DNA from: Candidatus Thorarchaeota archaeon
GTDB lineage: Archaea; Asgardarchaeota; Thorarchaeia; Thorarchaeales; Thorarchaeaceae
Assembly: GCA_016841005.1 (NCBI GenBank)
Contig: JAEORG010000250.1
Coordinates: forward strand, 1-40,263
Direction: 5' to 3'
Length of the DNA: 40,263 nt
The position numbers and the translations under genes were made by a program. Under the pieces are notes generated by a model. That model was given only the letters and a program-made list of their open reading frames with translations, made no database searches and was not told the DNA's origin. This document shows positions 25,276-33,485 of this stretch, piece after piece. How positions within the stretch are numbered: the first letter of the stretch is position 1; every line of letters starts with the position of its first letter.

Positions 25276-25386
25276 TTATTCACTAACTCCATTGTTAACG
25301 AAGGCCTCGAGCAAATTCTCATGAGTCTGAACATGCTTGTTCGGAACCTTCCAATCGGAGAACTTTCGTTTTTCGAGGTCATTCAT
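25276..25386 (-). CDS. Microprotein A (36 residues)
   Basis: A 36-residue peptide (MNDLEKRKFSDWKVPNKHV at the start, ENLLEAFVNNGVSE at the end), charged and soluble, unlike B and C in sequence. A GGTG motif lies about 12 bases before the ATG. It is first in the tandem set, about 60-70 bases downstream of a TATA box enclosed by inverted repeats. No family recognised. Its coding status rests on the tight gene arrangement and plausible composition. Confidence 0.45.
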   Translation of the reverse strand: MNDLEKRKFSDWKVPNKHVQTHENLLEAFVNNGVSE

Positions 25387-25440
25387 TATTTTTCACCAAG
25401 TTTTTCGCGAACTTTTCCAGCCCGCTGTTAATAGTATTAC

Positions 25441-25470
25441 CTCTGACATCTTATATATTTATCGTCAGAG
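25441..25470 (-). promoter_or_regulatory. TATA box inside a perfect inverted repeat
   Basis: CTCTGAC (25441-25447) and GTCAGAG (25464-25470) are exact inverted repeats around an AT-rich core that reads ATAAATATATAAGAT on the minus strand. It is placed to drive the microprotein operon and, being nearly symmetrical, might also fire towards the TPR gene. The repeat arms could be an operator controlling TBP/TFB access. Confidence 0.5.
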
Positions 25471-25613
25471 TGTTAACGTCATACTTAATGTTCTGACCAG
25501 AAAATACGTGAATTGTCGAAATTTCTCAGCAATCTTGTGCTTATGCACTAAAATAAGAGTGGAGTCGGAGTTTGGAAAGAGATATCTAAGGCTAGCGTAT
25601 TACAGGAGGTTTG

Positions 25614-26562
25614 GTGTTCGGCAAGCGAGGAGGCTCTGATTATATCGAAGAGTGAACCAAAGCCAAGAAAGACTGCAAGTAGTCAGAAATCGAAGACAAA
25701 ACCAGCTAGCTCGAAGAAGACTGATGGAAAAAGGAAAACATCATCAAAAACAAAGTCTGATTCTAGGAAACCAACTAAAAAGAAGACGGATACCAATAAG
25801 AGCACAAAGAAAATAACAACGGATTCGAAGAAAAAGGAAAAGAAGAAAGTAGACCCAGAAAAGGAACTCCGAAAACGGATTAAGAAAGACCAGAACGATG
25901 CTCAAGCCTGGTATGAATTAGGAGAATATTTACGTTCTAAAGAAGAATTCGATGAAGCAGAGGAATCTCTGAAACAAGCGCTACGAATTGACAGTACAAA
26001 GTCAGAAGCATACAAGAGCTTGGGTTTGCTGTATCTTGCAACAGATAAAATCGAGAAGAGCGATCAAGCCTTTAGACAATCGGTGTCCCTTCAGCCTACA
26101 AAATCCGAATCAGTCATCGGGGTTGCTGAGGAGTTAATGAATAAAGGCGAGTATGAGGCGGCCATTAACACGTTGGAGGATTGTTTGAAATCAAATGGCG
26201 AAGACTGTGAAGCGTTGAACCTGCTTGCTACAGTTTTACAAAAATCAGATAAACTTGGAAAAGCTGAGAAGGCAGCGAAGAGGGCAGTAAAGTCCAATGA
26301 CACCTATTCTGATGGCTGGATAACACTCGGAGAGATTCAGGGAAAGAGAGGAAAGAACAAGGATTCTCTCAAGTCACTAAGGAGGGCAATCGAACTGAAT
26401 CCTGAAAATCCATCACCATTCATCAAAATGGGAATAACATATGTTAGAATGAAAAATTACGACGATGCAATTTCAGCATTTCAACAAGCAATAAGATTGG
26501 ATCCTGATAATGAGGCTGCAAGAAGCAACCTACAGGTTCTATACAGACATCTGGGGCGATGA
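25614..26562 (+). CDS. Lysine-rich TPR-repeat protein, disturbed 5' end
   Basis: A TPR protein of about 315 residues. After a Lys/Ser/Thr/Pro-rich basic linker come at least five tetratricopeptide repeats (AWYELGEYLRSKEEFDEAE, then AYKSLGLLYLATDKIE, and later PFIKMGITYVRMKNYDDAI), a protein-interaction scaffold. The best start is GTG at 25614 with AGGAGG upstream (MFGKRGGSDYIEE), but that frame stops at 25653, while the linker and TPRs lie in the +1 frame, open from 25552 with no usual start codon before TTG at 26020. Either one base is missing near 25650, there is a real frameshift, or translation starts at a rare codon (ATT at 25639 with AGGAGG at 25628). Confidence 0.65.
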
Positions 26563-26574
26563 TTGTACTTTACC

Positions 26575-27564
26575 TTAGATGCTGCTATTGTCTGTCGTGG
26601 TCACTACGACATTTCCTTTCTTCCCACCTCGCTCAACAAACTTGTGGACCTCTACCATCTCTTCCAATGGATAGGTTGTGTCAATGACAGCTTTTAGGGT
26701 TCCATCCTCGATGAGTTCTCTAAGTTGTATTAGACGCTGAGTCGTATAGTTTGCAGGCCCACCTATTGCGACCTTGTTGAGCTTCCTTGCATGCGATTTC
26801 TTACGTCGTGATAGAGTCCCATTGCCCAGGAGATAGGTTCCATTTTCATTCAGGGATCTCATACAACCTGCAAATGGAGCAGCACCGATTATGTCAAAGA
26901 TCACATCATAGGTTTCACTTTTCTCAGTAAAGTCATCTTGCTTGTAATCAATTACATGATCTGCTCCTATGGAACGTAACATCTCGAATTTACCAGCACT
27001 ATCCACAGCAGTCACTTCAGCACCATAGGATTTTGCTAACTGTATTGCTATCGTACCTATACTGCCACCAGCGCCATTAATCAATACTCTCTGTCCACTC
27101 TGAATGTTACCTTTTTCCATAAAATGTAAGGCTTCACACCCCCCTACTGGAATAGTGGAAGACTCCTCATAGGTCATATTTGATGGTTTAGTTGTAATTA
27201 TCGCGTTTTCATTCAGACATGTATATTCTGCATAGGTGCCAAAACTGAGTTCAGTAAGCGCAAAGACCGAATCCCCTTTCTTGAACAGAGTTACATCCCG
27301 ACCTACTTCTTCAATCCCCCCTGCAAGTTGCTGTCCCAGAATCTTATTTCTTGGACCTCTGAAGCCAAATCCTATTCGCATGAGTAACCGTAGTCCAATG
27401 CTATACGTGGGAAAATTGAAACCGCGCATCTCACAATCCCCTGCGAGTACAGTTGTAGCATGTATTTTGATGAGTACATCATTATTCTTCGGACTCGGTT
27501 TTTTGACCTCTTGAAGCTGAAGAACTTCGGGAGGTCCATATCTGGTACATACTATTGCTTTCAC
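26575..27564 (-). CDS. MDR oxidoreductase 1 (quinone-oxidoreductase-like)
   Basis: A 329-residue medium-chain dehydrogenase/reductase, NAD(P)H-dependent. It has an N-terminal catalytic GroES-like domain (about 1-125) and a Rossmann domain with GAGGSIGTIAIQLAK. The zinc-binding residues of alcohol dehydrogenases are missing (GQQLAG instead of GHE), so it belongs with zinc-free quinone or enone reductases. The GTG at 27564 is chosen because GGAGG lies seven bases upstream; an earlier TTG at 27588 is less likely. It is the last of four paralogues in the array, convergent with the TPR gene. Confidence 0.88.
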   Translation of the reverse strand: MKAIVCTRYGPPEVLQLQEVKKPSPKNNDVLIKIHATTVLAGDCEMRGFNFPTYSIGLRLLMRIGFGFRGPRNKILGQQLAGGIEEVGRDVTLFKKGDSVFALTELSFGTYAEYTCLNENAIITTKPSNMTYEESSTIPVGGCEALHFMEKGNIQSGQRVLINGAGGSIGTIAIQLAKSYGAEVTAVDSAGKFEMLRSIGADHVIDYKQDDFTEKSETYDVIFDIIGAAPFAGCMRSLNENGTYLLGNGTLSRRKKSHARKLNKVAIGGPANYTTQRLIQLRELIEDGTLKAVIDTTYPLEEMVEVHKFVERGGKKGNVVVTTTDNSSI

Positions 27565-27621
27565 ATCCGTTCCTCCAGAATTACGCAAATGAAAGTATTG
27601 TTCTTATTGTGGAAAAGAAAA

Positions 27622-27643
27622 AAGGAGACCAATTGGTCTCCTT
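27622..27643 (-). terminator. Hairpin terminator of the MDR2 unit
   Basis: A perfect 22-base palindrome, AAGGAGACCAA joined to TTGGTCTCCTT, lies seven bases past the stop of 27650-28015. On the minus strand it is followed by TTTCTTTTCC. Confidence 0.65.
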
Positions 27644-27649
27644 ACGGGT

Positions 27650-28015
27650 CTATTGCTCTTCCAAGAGGAGCCCTGGAAGTAGAATGAGTAATCCCGTGAG
27701 ATTAAAGCCAGTGAGCAGGTTGAGAATACCCACAATTGTGAGCCCTGTTCTGTGTGCCATCGGGTCTTTTCGCCACATGTAAATGATAAGCAGATAGATT
27801 AATTGAAGGAAGCCTAAGCCCATTACTGCAATAGGGATAACCCATGCGTAATCTTGAAAGAAGGCTAAGGCAGTGGGATCTGTGATGAAAGATCCTACAT
27901 CTACATATGCGAAAGCAAAGTATAGCATGATGCCTCCGAGCAACGTGAATATGGTCGTGAGTGCAATGAAGATAATTGCGAACCATAATATTCTCTGAGC
28001 TGTTTCTGTTTTCAT
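27650..28015 (-). CDS. Four-helix membrane protein linked to MDR2
   Basis: A 121-residue protein with four predicted helices (about 9-33, 54-72, 76-84 region and 97-116) and a basic loop (MWRKDPMAHRTG). The ATG at 28015 is chosen because GGAGAG precedes it; 21 earlier in-frame codons are probably not translated. It follows the ABM gene by 83 bases in the same direction and ends at a strong terminator. It occupies the same place relative to MDR2 as the small membrane proteins after MDR3 and MDR4. No family recognised. Confidence 0.6.
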   Translation of the reverse strand: MKTETAQRILWFAIIFIALTTIFTLLGGIMLYFAFAYVDVGSFITDPTALAFFQDYAWVIPIAVMGLGFLQLIYLLIIYMWRKDPMAHRTGLTIVGILNLLTGFNLTGLLILLPGLLLEEQ

Positions 28016-28097
28016 TTTCTCTCCATCTCTTTTTATGGGTTTATTACCCAGCTGTTCCACTAACGCACACAGTATCATAAGTATTTCGAAGATTCAG

Positions 28098-28412
28098 TTA
28101 TTCGGGAGCTTCAACAACTTGGTAGTGTGCAGATATCTTATCAAATCGTGACAAAATTTTCCTTGCTTCAGGTGGTACAACAGCTGTTTCATACTCTTCT
28201 CCCGCAAACTTTCGCACTGCATCCAGTGAATCAAACCACATTATTGTTACGAATTCCACTTCATCATCCACATCTCGACGAAGAAGGTGAATACCACGAT
28301 ACCCCCTAATTGATTGATTCGCGATATTACGAAAGATCTCATTTCGTAGCAACTCCTCATATGCATCTGCATTTTCACGAGTTGTCCAACCATGCCAAAT
28401 TCTACTAATCAC
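28098..28412 (-). CDS. Antibiotic-biosynthesis-monooxygenase (ABM) domain protein
   Basis: A 104-residue dimeric alpha+beta-barrel protein of the ABM family (ISRIWHGWTTRENADAYEEL at the start, then a GYRGIHLLRRDVDDEVEFVT strand block and DKISAHYQVVE at the end). Family members include cofactor-free quinone-forming monooxygenases and haem-degrading enzymes. It overlaps the upstream MDR2 gene by four bases (ATGA), indicating coupled expression, which suggests a joint role with a quinone or carbonyl reductase. Confidence 0.85.
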   Translation of the reverse strand: MISRIWHGWTTRENADAYEELLRNEIFRNIANQSIRGYRGIHLLRRDVDDEVEFVTIMWFDSLDAVRKFAGEEYETAVVPPEARKILSRFDKISAHYQVVEAPE

Positions 28413-29389
28413 AAATAATCCTCCATTGTCACTATAAGCTTCCCGAGAGCCTGTCCATCCTCAAGATATCGAAGAGCTTCTGGAACTTCACTCAGCGAAT
28501 ACCTTCTATCTATTACAGGTACAACTTTACCTGTGTTATATAGCTCCTCTAAGAAATCCATGTCAGTCTTGTTGTATGGTTCACCCCATAAATTGAGACC
28601 AAGCTTCTTAGTCCCTCTCCTTGAAATCCATGGTCCAAGAAACACAGCTTGGAAAATTGCCTTTCTGGATCCGCCCACCATTACGAACAGACCTCCATCA
28701 CACAAGGTGCGCTCGTAATCATATATTGACCGTTTAGATACTGTATCAAGAATGAGATTATAACATTGACCGCTTTCTGTGAAATCTTCCTGAGCGTAGT
28801 CCATAACATAATCGGCACCAATAGATCGTAACATATCCAATTTCATTGCACTGTCTACGCCAGTCACTTCAGCACCATAATACTTGGCAATCTGTACAGC
28901 GAATGTACCCATGCCACCGCCAGCACCATTAACTAAGACCTTTTGTCCTGGTTGAATTTGCCGTTCTCCACGAAGAGCTTGTAAGGCAATAATTCCTGCT
29001 TGTGGATAGGTAGCAGCTTCTTCAAATGTCATGTTAGCTGGTTTGTGTGTCAAAACATTCTCGGGAGCACAGACAAATTCAGCAAAAGCACCCTTGCCTG
29101 AATAGAATAAATCCCCCATGATCTCATCACCTGGTTGAAACTTGGTTACACCATTTCCAGCCGCTTCAATTGTTCCTGCCACATCAGAACCAGGTATTTT
29201 CTGTCCAGGTCTTCTAAGTCCAGTAAAACGGGCCGTCAATGCACCTCTAAGAATTTCAAAGTCAGCTGCGTTTAGAGATGATGCGTGAACCTTAATCAAC
29301 ACCTCATTTTCTCTAGGAACTGGCTTTTCAACGTCCATGAACTGAAGACTCTCAGGTGGGCCATATCTCTCACTTACTATCGCCTTCAT
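28409..29389 (-). CDS. MDR oxidoreductase 2
   Basis: A 326-residue zinc-free MDR enzyme. The N-terminus (MKAIVSERYGPPESLQFMDV) and cofactor motif GAGGGMGTFAVQIAK are clear, and GSDVAG stands where zinc enzymes have GHE. It begins with ATG and shares its last four bases with the ABM gene. It probably reduces a quinone, enone or aldehyde with NAD(P)H; substrate unknown. The DUF4386 gene lies upstream by 48 bases and may share its transcript. Confidence 0.88.
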   Translation of the reverse strand: MKAIVSERYGPPESLQFMDVEKPVPRENEVLIKVHASSLNAADFEILRGALTARFTGLRRPGQKIPGSDVAGTIEAAGNGVTKFQPGDEIMGDLFYSGKGAFAEFVCAPENVLTHKPANMTFEEAATYPQAGIIALQALRGERQIQPGQKVLVNGAGGGMGTFAVQIAKYYGAEVTGVDSAMKLDMLRSIGADYVMDYAQEDFTESGQCYNLILDTVSKRSIYDYERTLCDGGLFVMVGGSRKAIFQAVFLGPWISRRGTKKLGLNLWGEPYNKTDMDFLEELYNTGKVVPVIDRRYSLSEVPEALRYLEDGQALGKLIVTMEDYL

Positions 29390-29437
29390 GTTCCAACCTT
29401 CTAGCCTGTTGTTTTGATGGGAAGTATCTAATAATTA

Positions 29438-30100
29438 CTACGGGAAGACAAAGGGAGTAATTAGTAGCCATCCTCCCAAAATTAATTCAAAAATCCAAAT
29501 CAATAGACCGCCTAAGTTCCATAGAGCCATGAAATCGGATTTTACATGTGCCACACCGTTTCCTAATCCGTAGAGAACGCTCGCAATTATTCCGAACCAT
29601 CCAATGAGAACTGGGACAACCCCATAGACGACAAATAGAATTGAGTAAGCAAGAGTACCAATGGAAAACAGAATTTGTGCGAATGAAACAACTGAATTCT
29701 TTGATTTTAGAATGCCAAGTGCTGAATCTGCTATTGCATCTTTTTCAGCTCCACTTGCAGACGAGTACTGTTTTGCGAGATTCAGCAGCCCCCAATATTT
29801 TGTTTTATTGTAGAGTTGGATTAGACCCTCTCCACCTCTTGCAATTACCCATATAATGCCCAGTATTAGATTGTATGGACTGAAAGCGATAAACAAAGAA
29901 ACAGCAAGACAGATTATAATAATGTGCTCAAGAATTACCAACTGTGTGCCAGTTCTAAACTTCTGGCAATCATCATTAATCTCTTGGAGTTTTGCATCCG
30001 AGTCCAATTTACTGAATATCTCGTAACCATATCTTGAGCTTGCTAAAATGAGAATTGCAATAATAAACAGAAAGAGAAATCCGGATAGAGCAACAAACAT
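29438..30100 (-). CDS. DUF4386-like membrane protein
   Basis: A 220-residue protein with about six helices. The pattern of an N-terminal helix, a long polar loop with FRTGTQLV, and a YGVVPVLIGWFGIIASVLYG motif fits DUF4386, a widespread membrane family of unknown function. The ATG at 30100 is preferred, as AGGAGGA lies eight bases upstream; a GTG at 30106 is too close to it. It sits between the MDR3 unit and MDR2. Confidence 0.7.
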   Translation of the reverse strand: MFVALSGFLFLFIIAILILASSRYGYEIFSKLDSDAKLQEINDDCQKFRTGTQLVILEHIIIICLAVSLFIAFSPYNLILGIIWVIARGGEGLIQLYNKTKYWGLLNLAKQYSSASGAEKDAIADSALGILKSKNSVVSFAQILFSIGTLAYSILFVVYGVVPVLIGWFGIIASVLYGLGNGVAHVKSDFMALWNLGGLLIWIFELILGGWLLITPFVFP

Positions 30101-30230
30101 GAGCACGTCCTCCTGACATCTTGAAACTTTAGATCAAGCTACGTTTAAGCCATCTTTCTATCTATTGAAAATCCCTATCATAAGTATTCCTGAAGGATTC
30201 CTCGAAAGCTGAAGAATTAGGTAGAAGATT

Positions 30231-30638
30231 TTAGGGTTCTTTGTAGACCTTGATTGCGAACACGAGAGTAAGAAGGGGAAATATGTAGTTCAACACAGAA
30301 GCCAACCAGTTAGCGGTCGGGTCGTGCCAACTTGGATCTGGTACTGATTGGGAGAAATATACAGCAACGAAAATGGTTTCCATCAAAATCAAAATAATAG
30401 ACAGAGCTATTAGACCAAGAAGCCCTATCCTTTTCTTTCCTACAAGGAAGAGGACTGTAAGGATTCCTACAATGGCATAAATCAGAAGTACAGACACTGC
30501 ACTTTCTGGATCATTGTAGTGGTATAGGTCGAATCCTATCAGATAACCTCCGAAGAGCATTCGAAAAAGCTGTGTCACAACTAAAGCCAGACCACTCACT
30601 GAAAGTACATTTGTTCGTGTGGAATTGGATTCATTCAT
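30231..30638 (-). CDS. Four-helix membrane protein linked to MDR3
   Basis: A 135-residue protein with four predicted helices (about 12-34, 48-66, 72-92, 112-130) and a polar extramembrane loop (SVPDPSWHDPTANW). It starts 16 bases after the MDR3 stop, so the two are an operon. No family recognised; the loop's Trp/His/Asp content might indicate a binding function, but that is only a guess. Confidence 0.6.
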   Translation of the reverse strand: MNESNSTRTNVLSVSGLALVVTQLFRMLFGGYLIGFDLYHYNDPESAVSVLLIYAIVGILTVLFLVGKKRIGLLGLIALSIILILMETIFVAVYFSQSVPDPSWHDPTANWLASVLNYIFPLLTLVFAIKVYKEP

Positions 30639-30654
30639 CTCTCTCGCCTCTTTC

Positions 30655-31587
30655 CTAACTGTTGACTACTTTCACTACAACGCATCCTGTTTTGTGCCCT
30701 GTTTCAACATACTTGTGTGCCTCAGGAATCTCTTCAAACAAATATGTTCTATCTATGACTGATTTTATCTCTCCAGCTTCTACGAGTTCCTTTAGAAAGG
30801 TAAGATATTCAATGTGGTCTTTACTTTTACCAATACCACCAGAATCTTTGTCGACATTAAGATAAATTCCAGTTTCATTTAGTGATACTCTTCTTTGTGA
30901 TGGCAACATATTGTTGACAGCATCAAAAACGATGTCGTAGGTTTCACCTATTTTAGTGAAATCCTCTTTAGTATAGTCAATGACCTTGTCAGCTCCAAGT
31001 TCTGTAACTAACTCTATGTTTCTAGTACTGCATACTCCGGTGACTTCAGCCTCAAAGTGTTTGGCTATTTGCACTGCAAAGGTTCCCACATTCCCAGAAG
31101 CTCCATAAATCAAGACCTTCTGTCCTGACTGGATATTCCCCTTTTTGAGAACCTTTGCTGCAGTGACCCCACCTCCAAGGATGGGAACTATTTCCTCATA
31201 AGACACATTTGTTGGTCTTATTGCTAACATCCCGTCTTCGGTCATACATTTGTACTCTGCGTAACCTCCAAGACCTTCCCAAAATGTAGATGCGAATACT
31301 TGGTCGCCTATCTTGAATCTCGTTACATCTGCACCTACTTCATTAATTTCACCTGCTAACTCCATACCTAGAACATCTTTCCTTGGTTTCGTCCACCCTA
31401 GAAACAATCGTCCAAGGACCTTTTGCACTGGGGGGACATCCAAACTTCGCATTTTGACATCCCCTACTGATACTGTTGTTGTATGAATCTTGATCAAAAC
31501 TTCGTTTTCTTTGGGGATGGGCGTTTTACGTTCTTGAATTTGAAGAACCTCTGGTGGACCATATTTTGTTGTAACCATCGCTTTCAT
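30655..31587 (-). CDS. MDR oxidoreductase 3
   Basis: A 310-residue zinc-free MDR enzyme (MKAMVTTKYGPPEVLQIQE at the start, cofactor loop GASGNVGTFAVQIAK, GMELAG in place of the zinc GHE motif). The Tyr-rich catalytic loop EYKCMTEDGM is conserved with its neighbours. The ATG at 31587 is preferred to the GTG at 31596. Closest by eye to MDR4, so the array probably grew by tandem duplication. Substrate unknown. Confidence 0.88.
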   Translation of the reverse strand: MKAMVTTKYGPPEVLQIQERKTPIPKENEVLIKIHTTTVSVGDVKMRSLDVPPVQKVLGRLFLGWTKPRKDVLGMELAGEINEVGADVTRFKIGDQVFASTFWEGLGGYAEYKCMTEDGMLAIRPTNVSYEEIVPILGGGVTAAKVLKKGNIQSGQKVLIYGASGNVGTFAVQIAKHFEAEVTGVCSTRNIELVTELGADKVIDYTKEDFTKIGETYDIVFDAVNNMLPSQRRVSLNETGIYLNVDKDSGGIGKSKDHIEYLTFLKELVEAGEIKSVIDRTYLFEEIPEAHKYVETGHKTGCVVVKVVNS

Positions 31588-31703
31588 TATTCTCACTTTG
31601 ATAAATCAGGTTCGCACGGGTAATAAATGAAATGTCAAATAATTTCTTTAGCAATACTAGGACTGTAGCGAATCTGGTGTTTGGAAGTTGAAAAAGAAAA
31701 GGA

Positions 31704-31721
31704 CCTCCAGATATCTGGAGG
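31704..31721 (-). terminator. Hairpin terminator of the MDR4 unit
   Basis: The perfect palindrome CCTCCAGATATCTGGAGG lies 33 bases past the stop of 31755-32315. On the minus strand it is followed by TCCTTTTCTTTTT. Confidence 0.65.
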
Positions 31722-31754
31722 CCTGATTATCCGATTTCATTTATCAACTAGTTA

Positions 31755-32315
31755 CTAGGATTCTTCTTTCATCTCCCGTCTTATCCACCAGATAAAGAAC
31801 AGTGCAATAGGAACACCGAAAATCAACAGATCCCAGGAAAGTGCGGCAAGGAACGAATAAACCCAGTCATTAACTGTCCATGAATTAAAAGCAAGGTTCC
31901 AACGACCATCAACCCACACAACAATTAACCATGTCACTGTAACCAAGAACCCGAAAGCATCTCCCTCTTCACGTCTACCACGTGAGGGGCGTTCTCTTCG
32001 TTCTTCTTCTGGAAGTTTCATGTACCATTGGAAGATTACCACTAGAACAACAACTAGTAGCCAACTTCCAACGAGAAGAAGCTCCCAAAAGATTAGATGT
32101 AAGCAGAATGTTATTACAAGTCCTATAGACCATTGTCCAAGTGTCGATGGTACAAGTCCTGTTACTTGTGCCGTATCAACAAACCAAAGCAAAACAAGAA
32201 GTGCAACAACCGCAGCAGCAGCTATAATCACTGCAAATACAATCGTCATTCTCCAATGTCTTCTGAGAAATCTTTTATCATATTCATCAAGAAACTCTTC
32301 GTTATCATTCATCAT
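31755..32315 (-). CDS. Four-helix membrane protein linked to MDR4
   Basis: A 186-residue protein with four helices (about 23-45, 58-72, 74-93, 112-128 with a further helix near 155-178). A highly charged loop (LPEEERRERPSRGRREEGD) separates two helical halves, and the tail is basic. The ATG at 32315 is supported by AAGGAG six bases upstream. It follows MDR4 by about 100 bases on the same strand and ends at a strong hairpin. No family recognised. Confidence 0.6.
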   Translation of the reverse strand: MMNDNEEFLDEYDKRFLRRHWRMTIVFAVIIAAAAVVALLVLLWFVDTAQVTGLVPSTLGQWSIGLVITFCLHLIFWELLLVGSWLLVVVLVVIFQWYMKLPEEERRERPSRGRREEGDAFGFLVTVTWLIVVWVDGRWNLAFNSWTVNDWVYSFLAALSWDLLIFGVPIALFFIWWIRREMKEES

Positions 32316-32423
32316 CCATTGCTCCTTCAATGAAATAGCAGTAGAGGCTTGTTTATCCTACTAATTAATCCTATGAACTACTTGTGACTACTCGGAATTA
32401 TTATTGATGGTAAATTGGTTGTT

Positions 32424-33326
32424 TTAGTCTGAGTGTACAGTTATGACAACATTCCCCTTCTTGTGTACCGTATCGACATATCTGTGAGCTTCTACGATTT
32501 CCTCAAGGGGATAGGTTCTATCTATAATAGGTGTAATTTTTCCTGCTTCGATAAGCTCTTTGAGGAATACTAGATTCTCAGTTGATTCTCGTGTTGATGC
32601 GGTTGTGGAGAGAAATACTCCATCCTCACTCAACGACCCTTTACATTTTGAAGAAGAAATTTTTCGCACAGCATCGAAGATGACATGATAGATTTCCCCA
32701 TTAGTTGTAAAATCCTCTTTCGTATAATCAATCACTTTGTCTGCACCTATCGACCTCACCATCTCTAAGTTCGCTGTACCGCATACACCTGTGACTTCTG
32801 CACCCCAGTATTTTGCAAGTTGAACAGCATACGTCCCAACACTTCCAGAAGCACCATAAATGAGAATCTTCTGACCACTCTGAATGTTACCATTTCTAAG
32901 AATGTCTAAGGCGGTGTTACCACCCACAGGAACAGCGGCAGCTTCTTCAAGAGATAGATTGGCTGGTTTAGTTGTCATCATACCATCATCTGGAAGACAT
33001 AGGTACTCAGCATGAGCACCTCCTTTCATTCCTGTACTTCCAAAGACTTGATCGCCCTTCTTGAACAGCGTTACATCTTTCCCTACGGTTTCGATTTCTC
33101 CTGCAAACTCATGTCCTAGTACTTTGCCTTTCCCAAGGCCACCAAGAAAGAGTCCTAACACAAGTCTGGAGGGAAAATTCATTCTTCTTAACGTCGCATC
33201 TCCATAGGTTACAGTTGTGGCATGAACTTTAACAAGCACTTCATTTTCTTTAGGTATTGGTTTATCTAGTTCCACAAGGTTGAGACCCTCTGGAAGCCCG
33301 TATTTCTCTACCTGGACGACCTTCAT
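32424..33326 (-). CDS. MDR oxidoreductase 4
   Basis: A 300-residue MDR enzyme (MKVVQVEKYGLPEGLNLVEL at the start, cofactor loop GASGSVGTYAVQLAK). It keeps GHEFAG, but the structural-zinc cysteines and the other catalytic zinc ligands of alcohol dehydrogenases are missing, so it is probably still zinc-free. GGGAGAT precedes the ATG by about eight bases. First of the four-paralogue array. Lies downstream of the ETF genes, separated by a terminator. Confidence 0.88.
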   Translation of the reverse strand: MKVVQVEKYGLPEGLNLVELDKPIPKENEVLVKVHATTVTYGDATLRRMNFPSRLVLGLFLGGLGKGKVLGHEFAGEIETVGKDVTLFKKGDQVFGSTGMKGGAHAEYLCLPDDGMMTTKPANLSLEEAAAVPVGGNTALDILRNGNIQSGQKILIYGASGSVGTYAVQLAKYWGAEVTGVCGTANLEMVRSIGADKVIDYTKEDFTTNGEIYHVIFDAVRKISSSKCKGSLSEDGVFLSTTASTRESTENLVFLKELIEAGKITPIIDRTYPLEEIVEAHRYVDTVHKKGNVVITVHSD

Positions 33327-33448
33327 TGTCTTAATCTCCCTTCAACCACATAGAAGGACCAATTTTGTAGCAAGCTCTTATGCAATCTTGTTGTTACATT
33401 AGGTCTTCGTTTTTACTCGATTTATCTCTTGTCAGAGAAAAAGAAGGA

Positions 33449-33477
33449 GGAATCCTCCAGCTGAAAGCTGGGATTCC
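33449..33477 (-). terminator. Hairpin terminator of the ETF operon
   Basis: GGAATCC-T-CCAGCT pairs with AGCTGGGATTCC around a GAA loop, nine bases past the etfA stop. On the minus strand TCCTTCTTTTTC follows. Confidence 0.65.
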
Positions 33478-33485
33478 CTGTATTA

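Noticed and set aside
25164..25382. A single 72-codon minus-strand gene starting at 25382
   Set aside because: Its first half is out of frame with microprotein A, which has better start/stop spacing; the ATG at 25274 fits the operon layout.
32424..33326. MDR4 as a zinc alcohol dehydrogenase because of GHEFAG
   Set aside because: The structural-zinc cysteines and the other catalytic zinc ligands are not visible, and it is close to the zinc-free paralogues.
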